From: Apoda limacodes
Taxonomy: Eukaryota > Arthropoda > Insecta > Lepidoptera > Limacodidae
Length of the DNA stretch: 64,000 bases
Assembly (NCBI GenBank): GCA_946406115.1
Contig: OX291553.1
Span: 11,351,001-11,415,000 of the forward strand
Direction of reading: 5' to 3'
Under the pieces are notes generated by a model that worked only from the letters and a program-made list of their open reading frames with translations, searched no databases and had not been told where the DNA came from. Shown here in pieces: positions 47,640-61,600 of the stretch; within the stretch, counting starts at the first letter, position 1; each line of letters starts with the position of its first letter. The position numbers were made by a program, and so were the translations under genes.

Positions 47640-48275
47640 AAAACTGACAACTAGTGGGTCTATATAGACGTGAAATTTTACGAAAAGGTTTCTGTTATTA
47701 CGTGGGCGACCACTTTGAAATGATTTTGCAAAAAACATCCTCTAAAGAGTTGAAACAAGGGTTGGAAATTTAGATGGAAACTGTCATTTTTGAAGCTAAA
47801 AACATAAAATTGAAACAATAAATTTAGTATTTGGCCTTTAAGTTAGAAAGTTTGATGTGTTTCAGCATTTTGCACTTAGAGGGAAAAATAGGGGATGATA
47901 ATTTATATATGAGTTTCGATATTTTTGTGTCTAAAGATTTAAAATTTAGCAAAGAGGTTCCTGTTATGAACATATGCGAGCGATAAGAAAGGATTTAGCA
48001 ACACTCATCCTCAAAGGGGGTGAAATGGAAGTTAATAGTTTGTATAGAAATCCGTCATTTCTGAAATTAAATTCATAATAATTGGTATTTAGTTTTTGGT
48101 TGAAAATTAAGATTGACACACTTGTACTGAAAAATCATCCCCTACAGGACAAAATATGAGAATATAAAATGAAGAACTCCGATATTTTTGTATCTAGAGT
48201 ATTTTTTTAGTGTGGCATGAGCGCGAGCAATTAGAAATAATTTTGCAAAATTCATGCTCTATGGGGGTAAAATGC
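47640..48275 (+). repeat. Tandem copies of an AT-rich repeat, interrupted by a LINE
   Basis: Blocks recur about every 270 bp: AATTTTGCAAAA, ACTCATCCTCAAAGGGGGTG with relatives, AAAAATAGGGGATGATAATTT. The pattern resumes after the LINE at 49206 (GGGGTTGAAATGGGGGTTGG) and ends near GATGAAGTTGCGGGCAGAAG at about 49430. Confidence 0.55.
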
Positions 48276-49205
48276 TTTACAACGCTGCTACGATGACCGT
48301 TCAGTTCCAGGAAAATAAGACAAGTGCCATTCCGCTAAGTAGAGATGTAAGACATAGGAACGTCATATCCTGTTTACGAACGCGCTAGAAGATGTCTTCA
48401 AAACCTTGGACTGTGCGGGACGTAAATTTAAACGGCGAATACATCGCACAGCCTAAGGTTTGCCGACGACATCTTTATTTTGGCGGAGTCATTGGAAAAA
48501 CTGAGCGAATTTTTGCACTCCCTAGAAGAATCCTCTCGACGAGTGGGCCTTGGCATGAATTTGGATAAGACAACAGTCATGTTCAATTAACACGTCAATG
48601 CCAGTATAAGTTGCCAGTACCTTACTCAAAGAAGTCCACGATGTGTAACTTGGTCAGAAAATCCAACCGGGCCAGAAAAAAATGAAAAAAAAGCCGATAA
48701 GGGAATCCAGCTAGAATGGGCAGCATTCGGTAAGCTACAAGTCTTCACGTCGCCTATACCGCAAAGTCTGAAGACGAAAGTCGTTGACCAGTGCGTCCTA
48801 CCTTTCATGACTTCCGCCGCCGAAACGTGGACACTTACTGCAGGGTTGGTCCACAAGTACAAAGTCACACAGCGCGTAATGGAGCGAGCTATGCTCGGAG
48901 TGTCCTAAAAGAGATCGAATCCAAAATGGAAGAGAACTAAAGTCAACGACATAGTTCGCAAAATTAGCAAGCTGAAGTGGCAGTGAGCTAGCCACGTTTT
49001 TTCAGAGGACCGATGGCCGATCGAGCAGACGTGTTCTAGAGTGGCGACCGCGTATGGGAAGGCGAAGCGTAGGACGCCCTTAAGCCCGGTGGACCGAGGA
49101 CCTCAAAAGGGTGCTGGGTGCGGAAGGCAATAGACCAGGAGAAATGGTGGGACATAGAGGAAGTTTATGTCCAGCAGTGGACCAATATAAGCTGATATGA
49201 TGAAG
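48270..49205 (+). mobile_element. RTE-like LINE fragment nested in a tandem repeat
   Basis: Broken RT frames: RFADDIFILAESLEKLSEF near 48460, GLGMNLDKTTVMF near 48550, VVDQCVLPFMTSAAETWTL near 48785 and MERAMLGVS near 48890. The 3' end, AGCAGTGGACCAATATAAGC, resembles 38745-38800. Confidence 0.7.
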
Positions 49206-50339
49206 GGGTTGAAATGGGGGTTGGAAGTGTGATAGTGTCATTTTTTAAGCTTAATGCATACAATATTATATTTTGCCAATTTAAAAAAAAATGATTGATG
49301 AGTTTTACTGTTTTTGAAAAATTATTCTCTAGACAGAAAAATAGGGGATTAAAATTTGTATGAGTGAAATAGTCATAAGCTGTTTTTTTTTTTCTAACTT
49401 CACACGGATGAAGTTGCGGGCAGAAGCTAGTTATTATATATGTGTTTTGGGAAGGTTTGGCGTGAGGCGTGATTTTAGAAATAGTTCCCAAATACCGGGT
49501 GCATGCAAGCAAAGGCGTAAAAATTTGAAATGTGCTTTTCAAATTATTTGATATCCAACATGTCATCATTAAAAAACATTTTTTTAGTTCATGAATGACC
49601 TCTAGAAAAAGACATAGTCAATTTAATATCACCTCATATAGCCTATAACCAGCGGACAAGACGCTTTCAACAATATATACTTCATCTGTCATATTATAAG
49701 TATTATATGTTCTTTGTTTAACGCCTTGAAAAAATAGATAATCGAGTCTAATGAGTCAAAATGAGTCACTGGGCTCTAACAAAATTTTGCATTTTGAAGC
49801 CTAATATTTCGCAAAACGTATAGCTGAATCGAAAAATGGTTTTTACATTCCCGCAATATTTTTAAACGAGCTATCCAATGACATATATTATTTTACCTGT
49901 CGGCTTAATTTATACGTATACCATGCCAAATTACAGCTTTCTTTCTATAAGGGTTCCATGTTGACTTCGGAATTCTAAAAAGCAGTGTAGAAAGTACCGA
50001 AAGCAGTGATGTGATTTCTTTAATTTGATGCCTACTTATGACTGATCATGGATATTGGTTCTTCATTCTCATAGCTCCTAATTGAACCGAGTCAAATCGG
50101 GCGAAGGTAAGTAAAAAAAAGTTTTTGGAGAAAGCGGCATACTTCGATTATAGAGAAACATTTTTTGTTCTGTATCAATCAAAACTACTTAAGAGTGCTG
50201 AGTTCGAATGTTATAAATTAGCCTTTTATTCCAATCTCGGTTTACAGTAAAAGCACTAGTAACATGTTGGTATTTACAGTAAGCTTAGTATTTAATTGTT
50301 AGTAGGGTAATATATTTAACTAATTTAAATTTTTAGAGA

Positions 50340-50520
50340 AAGGATTATGGTTTGGATTTGGTTGGGTGAAGGCCTCTTCCTTCTGCCTTAACTTTTCCCT
50401 GTTTTTAGCTAAGGTCATCCAGTTTTGTCCTGCACATGCTACAATATCACCAGCCCACCATTAAGTTGGTCTGCCAACCTCCCTCTTACCTAATGAACCT
50501 CTCCCTTGTTGTTGATTTGG
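50340..50520 (-). mobile_element. RTE-like LINE C-terminal remnant, minus strand
   Basis: The minus strand reads EVGRPT, WWAGDIVACAGQNWMTLA and KEEAFTQ in one frame with a stop, resembling the end of RTE-type ORF2. Confidence 0.5.
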
Positions 50521-50804
50521 TTGTCCTTCTGCTGTCTGTAAATCTTTACAGAGTTCGAATGTTACTTAGGTATAATCTATAATTCTATTTAGATTTTGTG
50601 TGTATTTAAGATTGTTGTACTAGGACTTTATAAGACACTAAGAGTTGTATTAGGTGTAACTTAGTTTTAGGTATATCACTAAGTATTTTGTTACAGTTAG
50701 TTAGTTTATATTACTGTACTAGCTCACCCAGCGAACGTTGTTTCTCTTTCTCTTTATAAAACAACTGGCGCGCCAGCTTTTGTGATAGGGTTGTACTAAT
50801 TCAG

Positions 50805-51110
50805 AAACCTTCTTCGGCGTGTGCACCACAATTTACCAAAATTTCATTACAATCGGATTACCCTTAGTACATGAGTTCGACTCACACTTGACCAGTTTTT
50901 TCTTTCTCAGAAACCTTCTCCGACGTGTGCACAACAATTTACCAAAATTTCATTACAATCGGTTTACCCTTATTCCGTGAGTCCGACTCGCACTTGACCA
51001 GTTGCTTCTCTTTCAGGAACCTTCCCCAGCGTGTGCGCAACAACTTACCAAAATTTCATAACAATCGGTTTACCCTTAGTGCGCGAGTCTGACTTGCAGT
51101 TGACTCTTCT
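50805..51110 (+). repeat. Three tandem copies of a 106-bp repeat
   Basis: Starts at 50805, 50911 and 51017 (AACCTTC, CGTGTGC, then ACCAAAATTTCATTACAATC and AGTCCGACTCGCACTTGA). Copies differ by scattered substitutions. The end word AGTCCGACTCGC links it to the family at 34035-34490. Confidence 0.75.
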
Positions 51111-52165
51111 TACATATAAATCTTTCTCTAACAATAACGAACACAACAAAAAAAGAATTATCCAAATCGGTCTAGTTGTTCTCGAGCTTTTGTGAGACTT
51201 ATAAACGTCAATTGATTTCATATTCATATTTTATATTTGGCTATAATTTTCCTGTAACTTCGTCCGTATGGACTTCAGATGTAAAAAAATACCATAATGC
51301 TCATAGAAATCCATAGTCTTCATTTCATGCCTCATTTTGCTTATGCATTTAGAATGAAAAATGACAGATTTCTACACAAATTTCCAACCCACATTTAACA
51401 CTATTAGGAGATGAATTTTGCAATGGGAGCCTAAGATCATAGAAGGAACCACAGAACATTATAAGGAAGGAACCCACATGCCAAATGTCAAATTTTTAGA
51501 CCTAGCGGTTTAGGCCACAGACCTAGGATTTTTTCGCGTTTAGGCTGTGCGATTGTGTTGATATGTCATTAAATCAGCCAGTTTCTTCTTTTATTTATAC
51601 AGAGATGTTTTTACCAAATATTGAGATTTTTTTTTAGTTAAAATTTTTACAGTTTACTTTTATAATACTGTTGTATTGATTTGCATATACATAAATGCTG
51701 TTACCTTCATATATGTAAACTAAGAAGAATGTAGAGCTTTATATAGAATTCGTAAAAAAAAGTAATTCCAATGTAATTATTCCGATAATAATTAAACACC
51801 GAAACGTAATCAGTAATATAAGGAATTTAATATCCACGATGTTTTTGTTTAATAAAGACATTCTACTTGCCTTCTTCGTTAAGGACGCCACTAAAACTGA
51901 TAAAGGTGTTCATTGATATTATCGGTAATCGTCGTTTTTTTCAATTATGATACTTTGTTTTATCAACTAAAACTAGGATTCAGTCACAGCTCCACTCGGA
52001 TTAATTCTTATTAATAATGTTTTTTGTGAGAGTGATAAGTGTTCACATACGTCTTCTTATATGAAAACTCAAACACTCTCGCGAAATAGGACAGTTAAGT
52101 CTTTTAGAGGCTGATTTTATTATTATCAAACCTATAAAATTGTAGTAAAAAATACGATGGAACGC
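51111..52165. other. Intergenic DNA without recognised feature
   Basis: AT-rich, with further weak remnants of the dispersed repeats seen elsewhere (51240-51480). No coding frame. Confidence 0.35.
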
Positions 52166-52168
52166 TAG

Positions 52169-52495
52169 CTTTACCTTGTCTTCCAAATAATCTCAGAACT
52201 GAACATCACTGGAGCTGTCAACACCAAGGATCCTTATGTTCTTGAGATGTTAAAGGATAAGAATGCCGAGAGAGACGGGTTATATATATTGACTCAAACT
52301 GCTGAGTGGAAACGCCTCAGCAAGGCTCCTCTGGTGGGTACAGTTAGTTACTCCAAAGCACTCCTGCCTGTACCGTCTTCTTTCCCTTGTTATTCTTTCC
52401 TGGAGTCCTTACAGTGGGACACTGTCTGGCAAAACGCTGGAAAAGATCGGAACGGATACTTAACCTACCTACTAAGTGAAAACTCGAAGTAAAAA
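52169..52495 (+). other. Orphan coding-like segment, function unknown
   Basis: One frame is open from 52169 to TAA at 52490-52492. Before it lies an acceptor-like TTCCAAATAATCTCAG, and GTGGGT after ...SKAPL could be a donor. The residues look protein-like (NITGAVNTKDPYVLEML, KNAERDGLYILTQTAEW, SLQWDTVWQNAGKDRNG). No family recognised and no resemblance to APN. It may be an exon of an unknown gene, a retrocopy or a captured fragment. Confidence 0.35.
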
Positions 52496-52592
52496 CTTTA
52501 GAATTACAAACACCAGGATAGCACAATAACGTGGTTAAAGTAATTATTGATTACAAACTATCCGAAGACATTTGATTAAATTTGTGAAAAAA

Positions 52593-52616
52593 GATAAATA
52601 AAAGATTATGTCAGTG
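52593..52616 (+). promoter_or_regulatory. Possible core promoter of APN gene 3
   Basis: An A/T-rich GATAAATAAAAG box is followed by TCAGTG, the arthropod initiator word, at 52611, 45 bp before the proposed ATG. The spacing of the two is shorter than normal, so only the initiator is plausible. Confidence 0.22.
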
Positions 52617-52655
52617 CGGCATTCTTATTCGGCACCGAATGTCATTGTGGGCACA

Positions 52656-52659
52656 ATGG
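52656..52659 (+). CDS. APN: APN gene 3, candidate exon 1 (ATGG)
   Basis: ATGG followed by donor GTAAGC. Joined to the acceptor TATTTAG at 53022, the frame reads Met-Gly-Ser-Thr and then the ATG at 53031, which is in frame. Translation could equally start at 53031. The layout resembles exon 1 of gene 2. Confidence 0.45.
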
Positions 52660-55600
52660 GTAAGCAAAATCACATTCATATTATAATAATATTATATAAT
52701 TAACACAGTAACTAACTTTTTCAGTTTCTCTTAAAAGTTTAGAAACCCATAACTAATACTTCGTCTAGTTTATAAATTATAAAAGGATGCCAACAATAAT
52801 TTAAAATCTAGAAAACATAGGTAACATAATTAAAGGCATTTGAATACGTACCCATGCTTGGCATTTTTTTCACTTCTAGTAATCTAGATGTTTTATACCG
52901 CTTTGAGCACTTTTTGGTGCCGAACACGGTTTACCACTATCTTTTTAACTAAAATAACTAGATTTAGACATAGATTAAATAATTGAATTATTTTCGGCAT
53001 GAATGAATATTTTAATATTTAGGTTCCACGATGATCCCAATCTTTGCGATGCTGCTCATTGGATTCGTCAGTGCGACGCCTATGTCGGAGCTGAGGTCCG
53101 ATCTCGAGTTTGAGCTAAGAAGTTCCAACTTGGATGATCCAGGCTATAGGCTTTTGGACTACGTGCAACCCACTGACTACTTTGTAGAGTTCGATGTCTT
53201 TTTAAGTGAACGCAGATTTGATGGCCGCGTTACAATAACGCTTGACGTGAGTATTTTATCTTTGTTAATCGGTGATTAAATGAAATCAAATCAAAAAAAA
53301 ATATCCAAATATATAATTTTTCTGAGAACACTTCTGAATCTTCGATACATTGCGATACATTGCAAACAATGTTAATTTCTGCCAAAAAGATGTGGCAAGA
53401 AGTTTTATTTAAAGTAATAATACAATACTTTGATAACCAGCTAACAAGTATTCAATATGTATTGAAACACTTACGAGTAGTAGGTTATATAAATAAGTTA
53501 GTAAGCTACTAAAACTAAAGTCAAACATGTCAATTATTATTTTTGTTTTTAAGTAGAATAGGGGGCGCACCATGTGAAGCGTCAAATATCGTCAACCGTG
53601 TGAAGGAATTTAGATATTTAAGAGTATTCCGATATTTAAAAGTACTAATGATATTATTACCATCGTAATTATAATCTTGCACAATAATACATAGTATAAC
53701 TGCAAAAGTAACTCTGTCTATTACCCCTTCAAGCTCAAAAGAATTATGAAAGAAGCCGCGTTTTACAACTAGCAAATTGACCAAAAATAATTGCGCTCAG
53801 TGTGAAATATTGCAGCACTTCTATTTCACATTCAACGCATTAGCTGCACATGCTTGGGAGTTATAGAAAGTTGATGCGCTGTCAAAATACTCATCAACTA
53901 TCTTTATTGTTTCTATTTGTTCAATAAGACCAAGGTCATACCGTCATTAGGTAAACGGTGGCTGAAATAAACATAAACTTCAAGAGTACGGGTATATATT
54001 TATGAAATTAAATTACTCTTCTTGCGTTTTAAAATGAATATAGGAGAAAGCTAACTTTGGGTAGATTGAGCTGGCTTCTATTTGATTAAAAAGCTAGCAA
54101 TAATAATTTTGGACCTATTATAAAAACTAACGGCGTAGTTATTATTCAATGATGCGTTAGGCTCATTAAAATGAAAATATGAGAATTGAGAATTTATATT
54201 TAAAATTACAAATTACAAGGTGCGTTTAACTTCGCCCAATTTTCTTTAATCAAGCTAGCTGTAGGTAATACTAATCATAAATTTATCGCGGTATCTACGT
54301 TCAAATTATGTATTACTGATATCGAATACATTGCATTATTTGTTAAGTATCTTGCCGGCACCTTATCTAGTTTGTAGGCATAATTTGTGTTTTAACTATA
54401 GTACTAACATAGTTTTGTAGAGATTTAAAGACGTCATAGATAACTATATAATTAATTATATACCCGCTACACTCGAGCCTAAACATTTGTTCCGTACTGA
54501 CGCAAAAAGACTAGACGGAATGTCTCTTCTTGCCTGGTAGATGAGACGGCCTTCAGCATGGACGCTATTTGCTGTCTAATCTTTCTGTAACTTCGGTTAA
54601 GTTACCGACGCAGATATGCTACCCTCGGAAATATAAATTTGTGAAGTTTGCTGTGGAGACACTGGGTCCATGGAGGCCAGATGCCCATACATTATTTAAA
54701 ACTTTCTCCTTTCCTGCATTTTCTCGTCTCTCTATGAACGTAACCAGATACTGTTTTGAAGTAGAGTTTAAACTCGTGGAGTGGATACACGTGTATTTAC
54801 TATCTCTCACAATTATTGATACAGATATTAATTAGTGAATAATATCTTTTTAATTACGTACCTACATGATATAGTATCTCACTTCATGTCGCCATACTAA
54901 ATGTATGCAAGCTGAAAACTTTTATAAACCATTATTGATACCGTTGAATGGAGCTCGTGGAGCACTTTCAGGATCAATCAGTCAGTATAACGATATCGTG
55001 TATAATTATAAATAATCGAGAGAGATCACTTAGCGTTTCTACCCTGTATATGGACAACTTGTGGAAATAGCGCTTTTTGGATTATAGACTTTATCACACG
55101 TGTACTTGGAGTTCATTCCACAGCCTCAACATTACTTGACCCCATGTCTTTGTCACCGTTTAATAGAGAATAGCAAGAGTAATACTCCAAGATGGGTTAA
55201 GAAAACTATAGCGTAAAACACTGTTTAACGTTTCACTATTTAATGTTTTCAGGTACAAGAAGAAGGCCTCACTCAAATTGTGATGCACCAGGACGTGGTC
55301 TCTATCTTGAGCGTTGATCTTAGGAACTTTGCAGGCGAACCTGTCCCTCTTCAGTTTCCTGACCCATTCGAAACTGACTCACATTATGAGATATTAAAAA
55401 TTAACTTAGCTAATCCTATCGCCGCAGGCAGATACACCATTGTGATTACATTCCTTGGCCAAATCAACGAAAACCAATACGATAGGGGATTCTACCTAGG
55501 ATATTATTATTTGAACAATGAGAAACGGTTAGTTGATATTTTTACGTATAAATATCCAAGTAGTAAATCTCGCAAGTTATCGCGAAATATCAAGCTTTCC

Positions 55601-58600
55601 CATTACAAGCGGACACGTTTGTATGGAAAAAACAGCCTGGTATTTCTTCTTAAGTTACCAAATCGCGTAATTCTGAGGTGTGAAAGTGTTTCTTCCCTGA
55701 ATTTTTTATATCCCATTCGTATTTATAGTTGAGACCCTGCGAAAGTCCAAATAATTGCAATTTTTATGACATCTTCAGACATGTGCAAATATGTGAATTA
55801 ATTACTGAGTAAACAAACGATACAGACACGGATTGATGACCTTTTAGGTAAGTGATTTGTATAAAATTTAGAGTTGGATAAGAAAAATGGAGAATACAAA
55901 ACTCCGATGTTGTCCGATTGTGACTAGGTCTAATCAGCCCAAGGCACAGTTCTCCATAACTTTTCTGGAAATAGTTTATGACTAGTATTATGTTCTTAAC
56001 GTTTAATTCTGATTTTTTCTCTCATGGAAGCGCTAGTTAGTTTCTATATTCTCCTTAAGTTTTCAAATCGCTTGATTTGCTACTTTAAACTACAAAGCTT
56101 TCAAGGACTTCCACGACTGTCGCTACTTTTGTCACTTCTTCACTAGCATCTTACAGCGTAGACAAACCTGCAGCTGAAAGAATGTGCGGTGGATGTTACT
56201 ATGTATGTTGTTGTTGTCTCAGCCGTAAGACGTCCCCACTGCAGCGGCACAACCCTCTTTTGGAGAAAAAAGGGCCTATGCCTTCGGTTTACTACTTTAG
56301 CCTAGTGTGGATTGACGGCCGTTGTCGAGATAGGCCAAAAAGCACTAAATGACGTTTATAATACACAAAGGTTTATTTTCTTTTTGTTTCTAGCGTTTAC
56401 AATTTTTTGATACCATTATCATAAGGAATGTTTCCTCAAAGTATTACTTGTGTTAGTTAGTGACTTATTGAACTAAAATTACGATGGTTTGCAATGAATT
56501 TTAGATTTAATTGTCACTTTCAAATGTTTAATTATTTATTTAAGTGTTATATACAAAAGATACATAATATAAATTAACAAATGATTTGTTTGTTATGTAA
56601 AGGTACTACGCCACCACACAGTTCCAACCTTTCTACGCCAGAAATGCTTTCCCTTGTTTTGATGAACCTCAGTTCAAGTCCCGATTTGTCGTAGCTATCA
56701 CCAGAGACAGCAATCTCAGTCCGTCATATTCAAACATGGCCATTGCTCAAACGGCAGAGTAAGTATAACTCATTTTGTTCCGCATTGAAATGGTAAATTA
56801 TCAAAAGGTATCCTAACCCACCATGTAAATACCATAAAATTGAGGCAGTTGCTTTTAAAATGCATGCGCCAGTTTATAGAAGCTGCATTTAATTTTATTA
56901 GTTACTACAAAGTATTTTGTTTGTATGTATGTGTTTATATCTTTACAGTTTTTATCCCCAGAAGGTGGTAAGTAGTGGCTGGACACCTACCCACTCCATA
57001 ATGTGGAGGACAGCCTCGTTTTACAAACCACTTTGTTCCACCGTGACAGGTGGTGAGCCCATTGCCGAAACATGGATTTTGATGCAGTGTATCTGGACTA
57101 AGTCGGCTTCACGGAATGTCAAAAATTATCAATTTTAGAGTAGTAAGGTAAAATAGAAGATAAGGAACAAATAATATACCTTCATTGCCAGTTTCTAACG
57201 AACTATACGAAGTAAGTCAGGACTAGGCAGAGTTTAAATACAAAAATCATTTGATTCTACTTAATTAACAGGGTTTCTCCTGGACGTATACGTGAGACTT
57301 TCCTTCCTACTCCGATAGTATCTGCTTATCTGTTGGCATTCCATGTAAGTGATTTTGTGGAGACAACCATTAATGGGACCGCAGCCAAGCCTTTTGGAAT
57401 TATATCACGGCCTGGAGTCACTAACCAACATGACTACGCATCTGATATCGGTTTGAGAATAACTAATGAGTTGGACAGTTACCTTGACTTTAATTATTAT
57501 GACATGGGCCAAGGTCAACCCATGAAGAATGACCATATTGCTTTGCCTGACTTTCCATCTGGTGCAATGGAGAACTGGGGAATGGTTAACTACAGGTATG
57601 AAGTTATTTATTTATAATGATATATTCAGCTTAACGTTTCCGTTAAATTTACCTACATTGAAATTACAAATGCAAAGTTTCTTACACAAAGTTACAATAA
57701 ATTGTAATTATAAGTAATTAATCAGAAAGATACATCATTATTTATAATGTATCTTTCTGATTGATATCAAGCAATAAAAAAAAATGTTCTTTTGCAAATT
57801 GTGTTGTTTTAGAGAGGCCTACCTTCTTTACGACCCAAGCAATACAAACATAGTAAATAAAATCTTCATCGCCACCATAATGGCTCATGAGCTGGCTCAC
57901 AAATGGTTTGGAAATTTAGTAACGTGTTTCTGGTGGAGTAATCTTTGGCTTAACGAATCTTATGCTAGCTTCTTTGAATACTTTGCTGCTCATTTTGTAA
58001 GTATATATTTATTAATAATTTGTGTTATTTCCGTTTATTTCATTCTTATATCTAGCTACAATTTTATCTGTCATAGCATCTTGTATTATTAGATGTATAT
58101 ATGTATATGTATCTTTACAGTTTTTATCCATGGTGTGTGGTTTAAACTTGTACACGACCGTTTTTTAACGAAACTTTTTTTATTTTACTAGGCTGATGAA
58201 TCTCTGGAGTTGGACAAACAGTTTGTGGTAGATTACGTACACAGTGCTTTAACGTCTGATGCCTCTGCTGGAGCAACTCCAATGAACTGGACAGATGTCG
58301 TCGACAACGATAGCATTTGGTCTCATTTTAGTACCACTAGCTACGCCAAAGGAGCATCTGTGCTCAAGATGATGGAGCATTATGTTGGTGCCACAACCTT
58401 TAGAAATGCTTTAAGATATTATTTGAGGGACAAGTAAGTGTGAAACAAACTGAAGGCTACAGATGACATAAGTCGTTCATGCAATCTGTGAGCTTTCTTT
58501 GCGATGCATTTCGATTTTACTTAATTTTGTATGTGAGGTAGCTAATATTAATAATTCAATCTTGAGTTGGTTTTTAATATTTTTTATTTCTTGATATTTA

Positions 58601-61600
58601 AACTTGTACTTTTTTAAGTTCTGTCTTCTGTTCTTTCTCTTTCTCTGGTTATATTTGAATACCCTACTAAGATTTGCACCCATTTATCATTTAATTCCAA
58701 CTCCGCAACTCACTATTTAGTTTCTTCCTGGCTCAACTTCCCGCAGAAAATAACATTAAAATCTGCATAGTTTAAAAAATGTAAATATATTGACTATAAT
58801 GTACAATATTTTGGCTTTGGCTATTCACTCTGGTGCAATACACGTACGCAGTAAAAAATCTGAAAACTAGGTGACCAACATTACATCTAGAAATTGGAAC
58901 ATCACATATAAAATACAATTATTGTATGCAACAATCAAGCAATCGGTTTCTAATTACGAAATGTTTTTATACTCAAAAATTCATACTTTGCAAGTATTAT
59001 TCTGCTCCTTTACAGAATATTGATTAACCAAAACATTTCCAAAACATCCGCAATTCTGTAATGGTAATCCAAATACTACACATACCGATTATTTTTACAG
59101 TGCCTATGGTCTAGGAACCCCATCAGACATGTATGCAGCATTCAGAACTGCTACAGCAGAAGATCCTACATATACTTATTCAGTAGATGTCGGAAATGTT
59201 TTTGACAGTTGGGTCCAGACCCGAGGTGCACCAGTTGTGAATGTCAACACTGAAGGTGAAGAAATCACCATTACACAGGTTCATATTCCTTTTTAAATAA
59301 GAAAAGTAATGGAAGTAGGTAGGAAATTTTATTGTCAACTCGTATGTGTAATAAATAACGTGGCCCTTATACAGTAACGTAAGTTTTTGTTAGTTAATCC
59401 ATTTGTCACAGTTGCTTTTCTCTCAGCTTATTAGAAGTTGTAGCGATGTTATTGGGTAATCTTAGTTAAAAAATCTTAGAAAAACTCTAAGGCGTAGCTT
59501 GTAATATTATATTTTTTTAAAGTCCTGTATACGGTAGTCAAACTTACAACTAGACCACAAATTAAAAATTATATCGCATATAAATGAGGATGTTAACCGT
59601 CACTTTTAATGTCACTCAAAAGCTTATGTATGGGCTATTCTTTAAGTTTTTCAAAGATGTCGCTTCAAAATTAGGTAATACCTTTAAAAATAAAAATGTT
59701 ATTCTAAGTAGATAGATCCAAGATTAAGCCGAAGTAGCTATACCGTAGAATGACGGTTCTGGAGTGGAGCCCGCAATTCTAAAAGGAACGGTATAAGTAG
59801 TCTACTTACGGGGACTGAACCGACTACGTAGTTAGGACCACAAAAAGTCTATCAATAAAATTGACTAAGACCTATTTGATTAATAAGGACAAAGCCACTG
59901 TCCAAAATTGTACGTCTTATAGCTGATATACTGGTAATACTAAAAAATTATGAAAGTATTTTGTAATTTTTTTCTTATTTAATTAATTTTAAACAGGAAC
60001 GTTTTCAATTGAGTGGAACTCCACACACTTTGAACTGGCACATACCTATTACGTGGACACATGGTGGATCCCCTGACTTCGAGAACACTAAACCTCCTTT
60101 TGTTCTTTCTACTCGATCTTTGACAATTCCAAAACCTGGAGATGATTGGGTTATTTTTAATGTTCAACAATCAGGTACCTTTTTTATTTAACATTTAATT
60201 TCTTTTTTTTTTTGTATTTGATTGATAGAAACCATTTAAAACATTAAATATTATTTTTCTAATATCGTTATTATTGTTTATAATTTATTGGAGCTATTCT
60301 GAAAAATCTTCTTCTGCGTATATTAATGATTATTTCTATTGTTCAAGTAGTAAATAAGTTACGTTTTATTCTAGGAAACATGAATTTTTAAAAGATTGAA
60401 TTTTTAGAACCAAAATAACTATTGTGAGCTTTTGCAATTATCCCCTAGTTTTTACCTATTTATTGTTTCAACGATATAAATGCATATCAAGTAGCGTCTC
60501 CAGCAGACATAACGACATAATTAAAGACAACTTTCTTCAAAAACAGTTTTCCGTGCCAATACGGCAATCGCTTAGGGTCGACGGTTCTTAATGACCATCT
60601 ATAGATCGATCGTTTAACGATCTCTAAATGTATTTAACGTAGAAAGTTGAACGTTATTAAATTTTTTAGGCCTTTACCGAGTTAACTACGACGCACAGAA
60701 CTGGGAGAAGATCTCAGCTCAACTTCACAATAACAGAGAAGCTATTCACCATCTGAACCGAGCGCAGGTAGGACAATGATGTATTCAATTTTATATTCGT
60801 AGTCTAGTTTCATTCGACGGTAGGGAATGATTTCCGAGTTCAAGTGTGCGTCAGACGTAGTTGATCTATTGGTATCTTCTTCAGCTCTCCCGTGCTTTTC
60901 AGGGAACGTTAATCCATTAATCTAGGCTGTTGTCTGTTGACAGCAGTTTTTAAAGCCATGTCTGGGTCTTTAGTGTTGCTTGAATCGCAGTTTAGTTTGA
61001 TCTCTGACCAGAATTAAAAGCTCTTATAGAAACCAAATAAAAACTACGTCAGTTGTTTCTCCGTTATTTAACACACTGGTTTTACCATGCTTTGTTTAAA
61101 ACTTCCATATGGGATATATTCACTTACACTTGGGATGAAAAAAAAACCACCCTGCCAAAAATCTCAAGATACTCATATGTTAATATTTTTGGCACGATGG
61201 TTTTTCTTGTGAATGACCATTATTAAAAGTTTTAAAAAAATAGAAATCCTCTTCTTAGACTATTTGAAATTAGATTTAATAAACTTTTAGGTGCCTACTA
61301 AGGTGGCACAATCAAGCTTACAGTCCGCCTGATGGTAACCGGTCACCAGTTTTCTTTACTATTAAAATTAATCGGATTCGTTTTATATTACAGATCGTCA
61401 ATGATGTTCTATTCTTCGTCCGTGCCGGTAACATTGACACACACCTCGCTTTCAACATTCTGTCATTCCTCAGACACGAGACTGACTATTATGTCTGGGC
61501 CGGTGCCCTGACCCAGTTGGACTGGATTCGCAGAAGGCTTGAACATTTGCCTGTAGCTCACGCAGAGTTCTCAGTGAGTAAATTTTACTTTTTTGTCTGT

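Noticed and set aside
48626..48995. Minus-strand frames of 80 and 65 codons
   Set aside because: Antisense of the RTE-like LINE C-terminal region.
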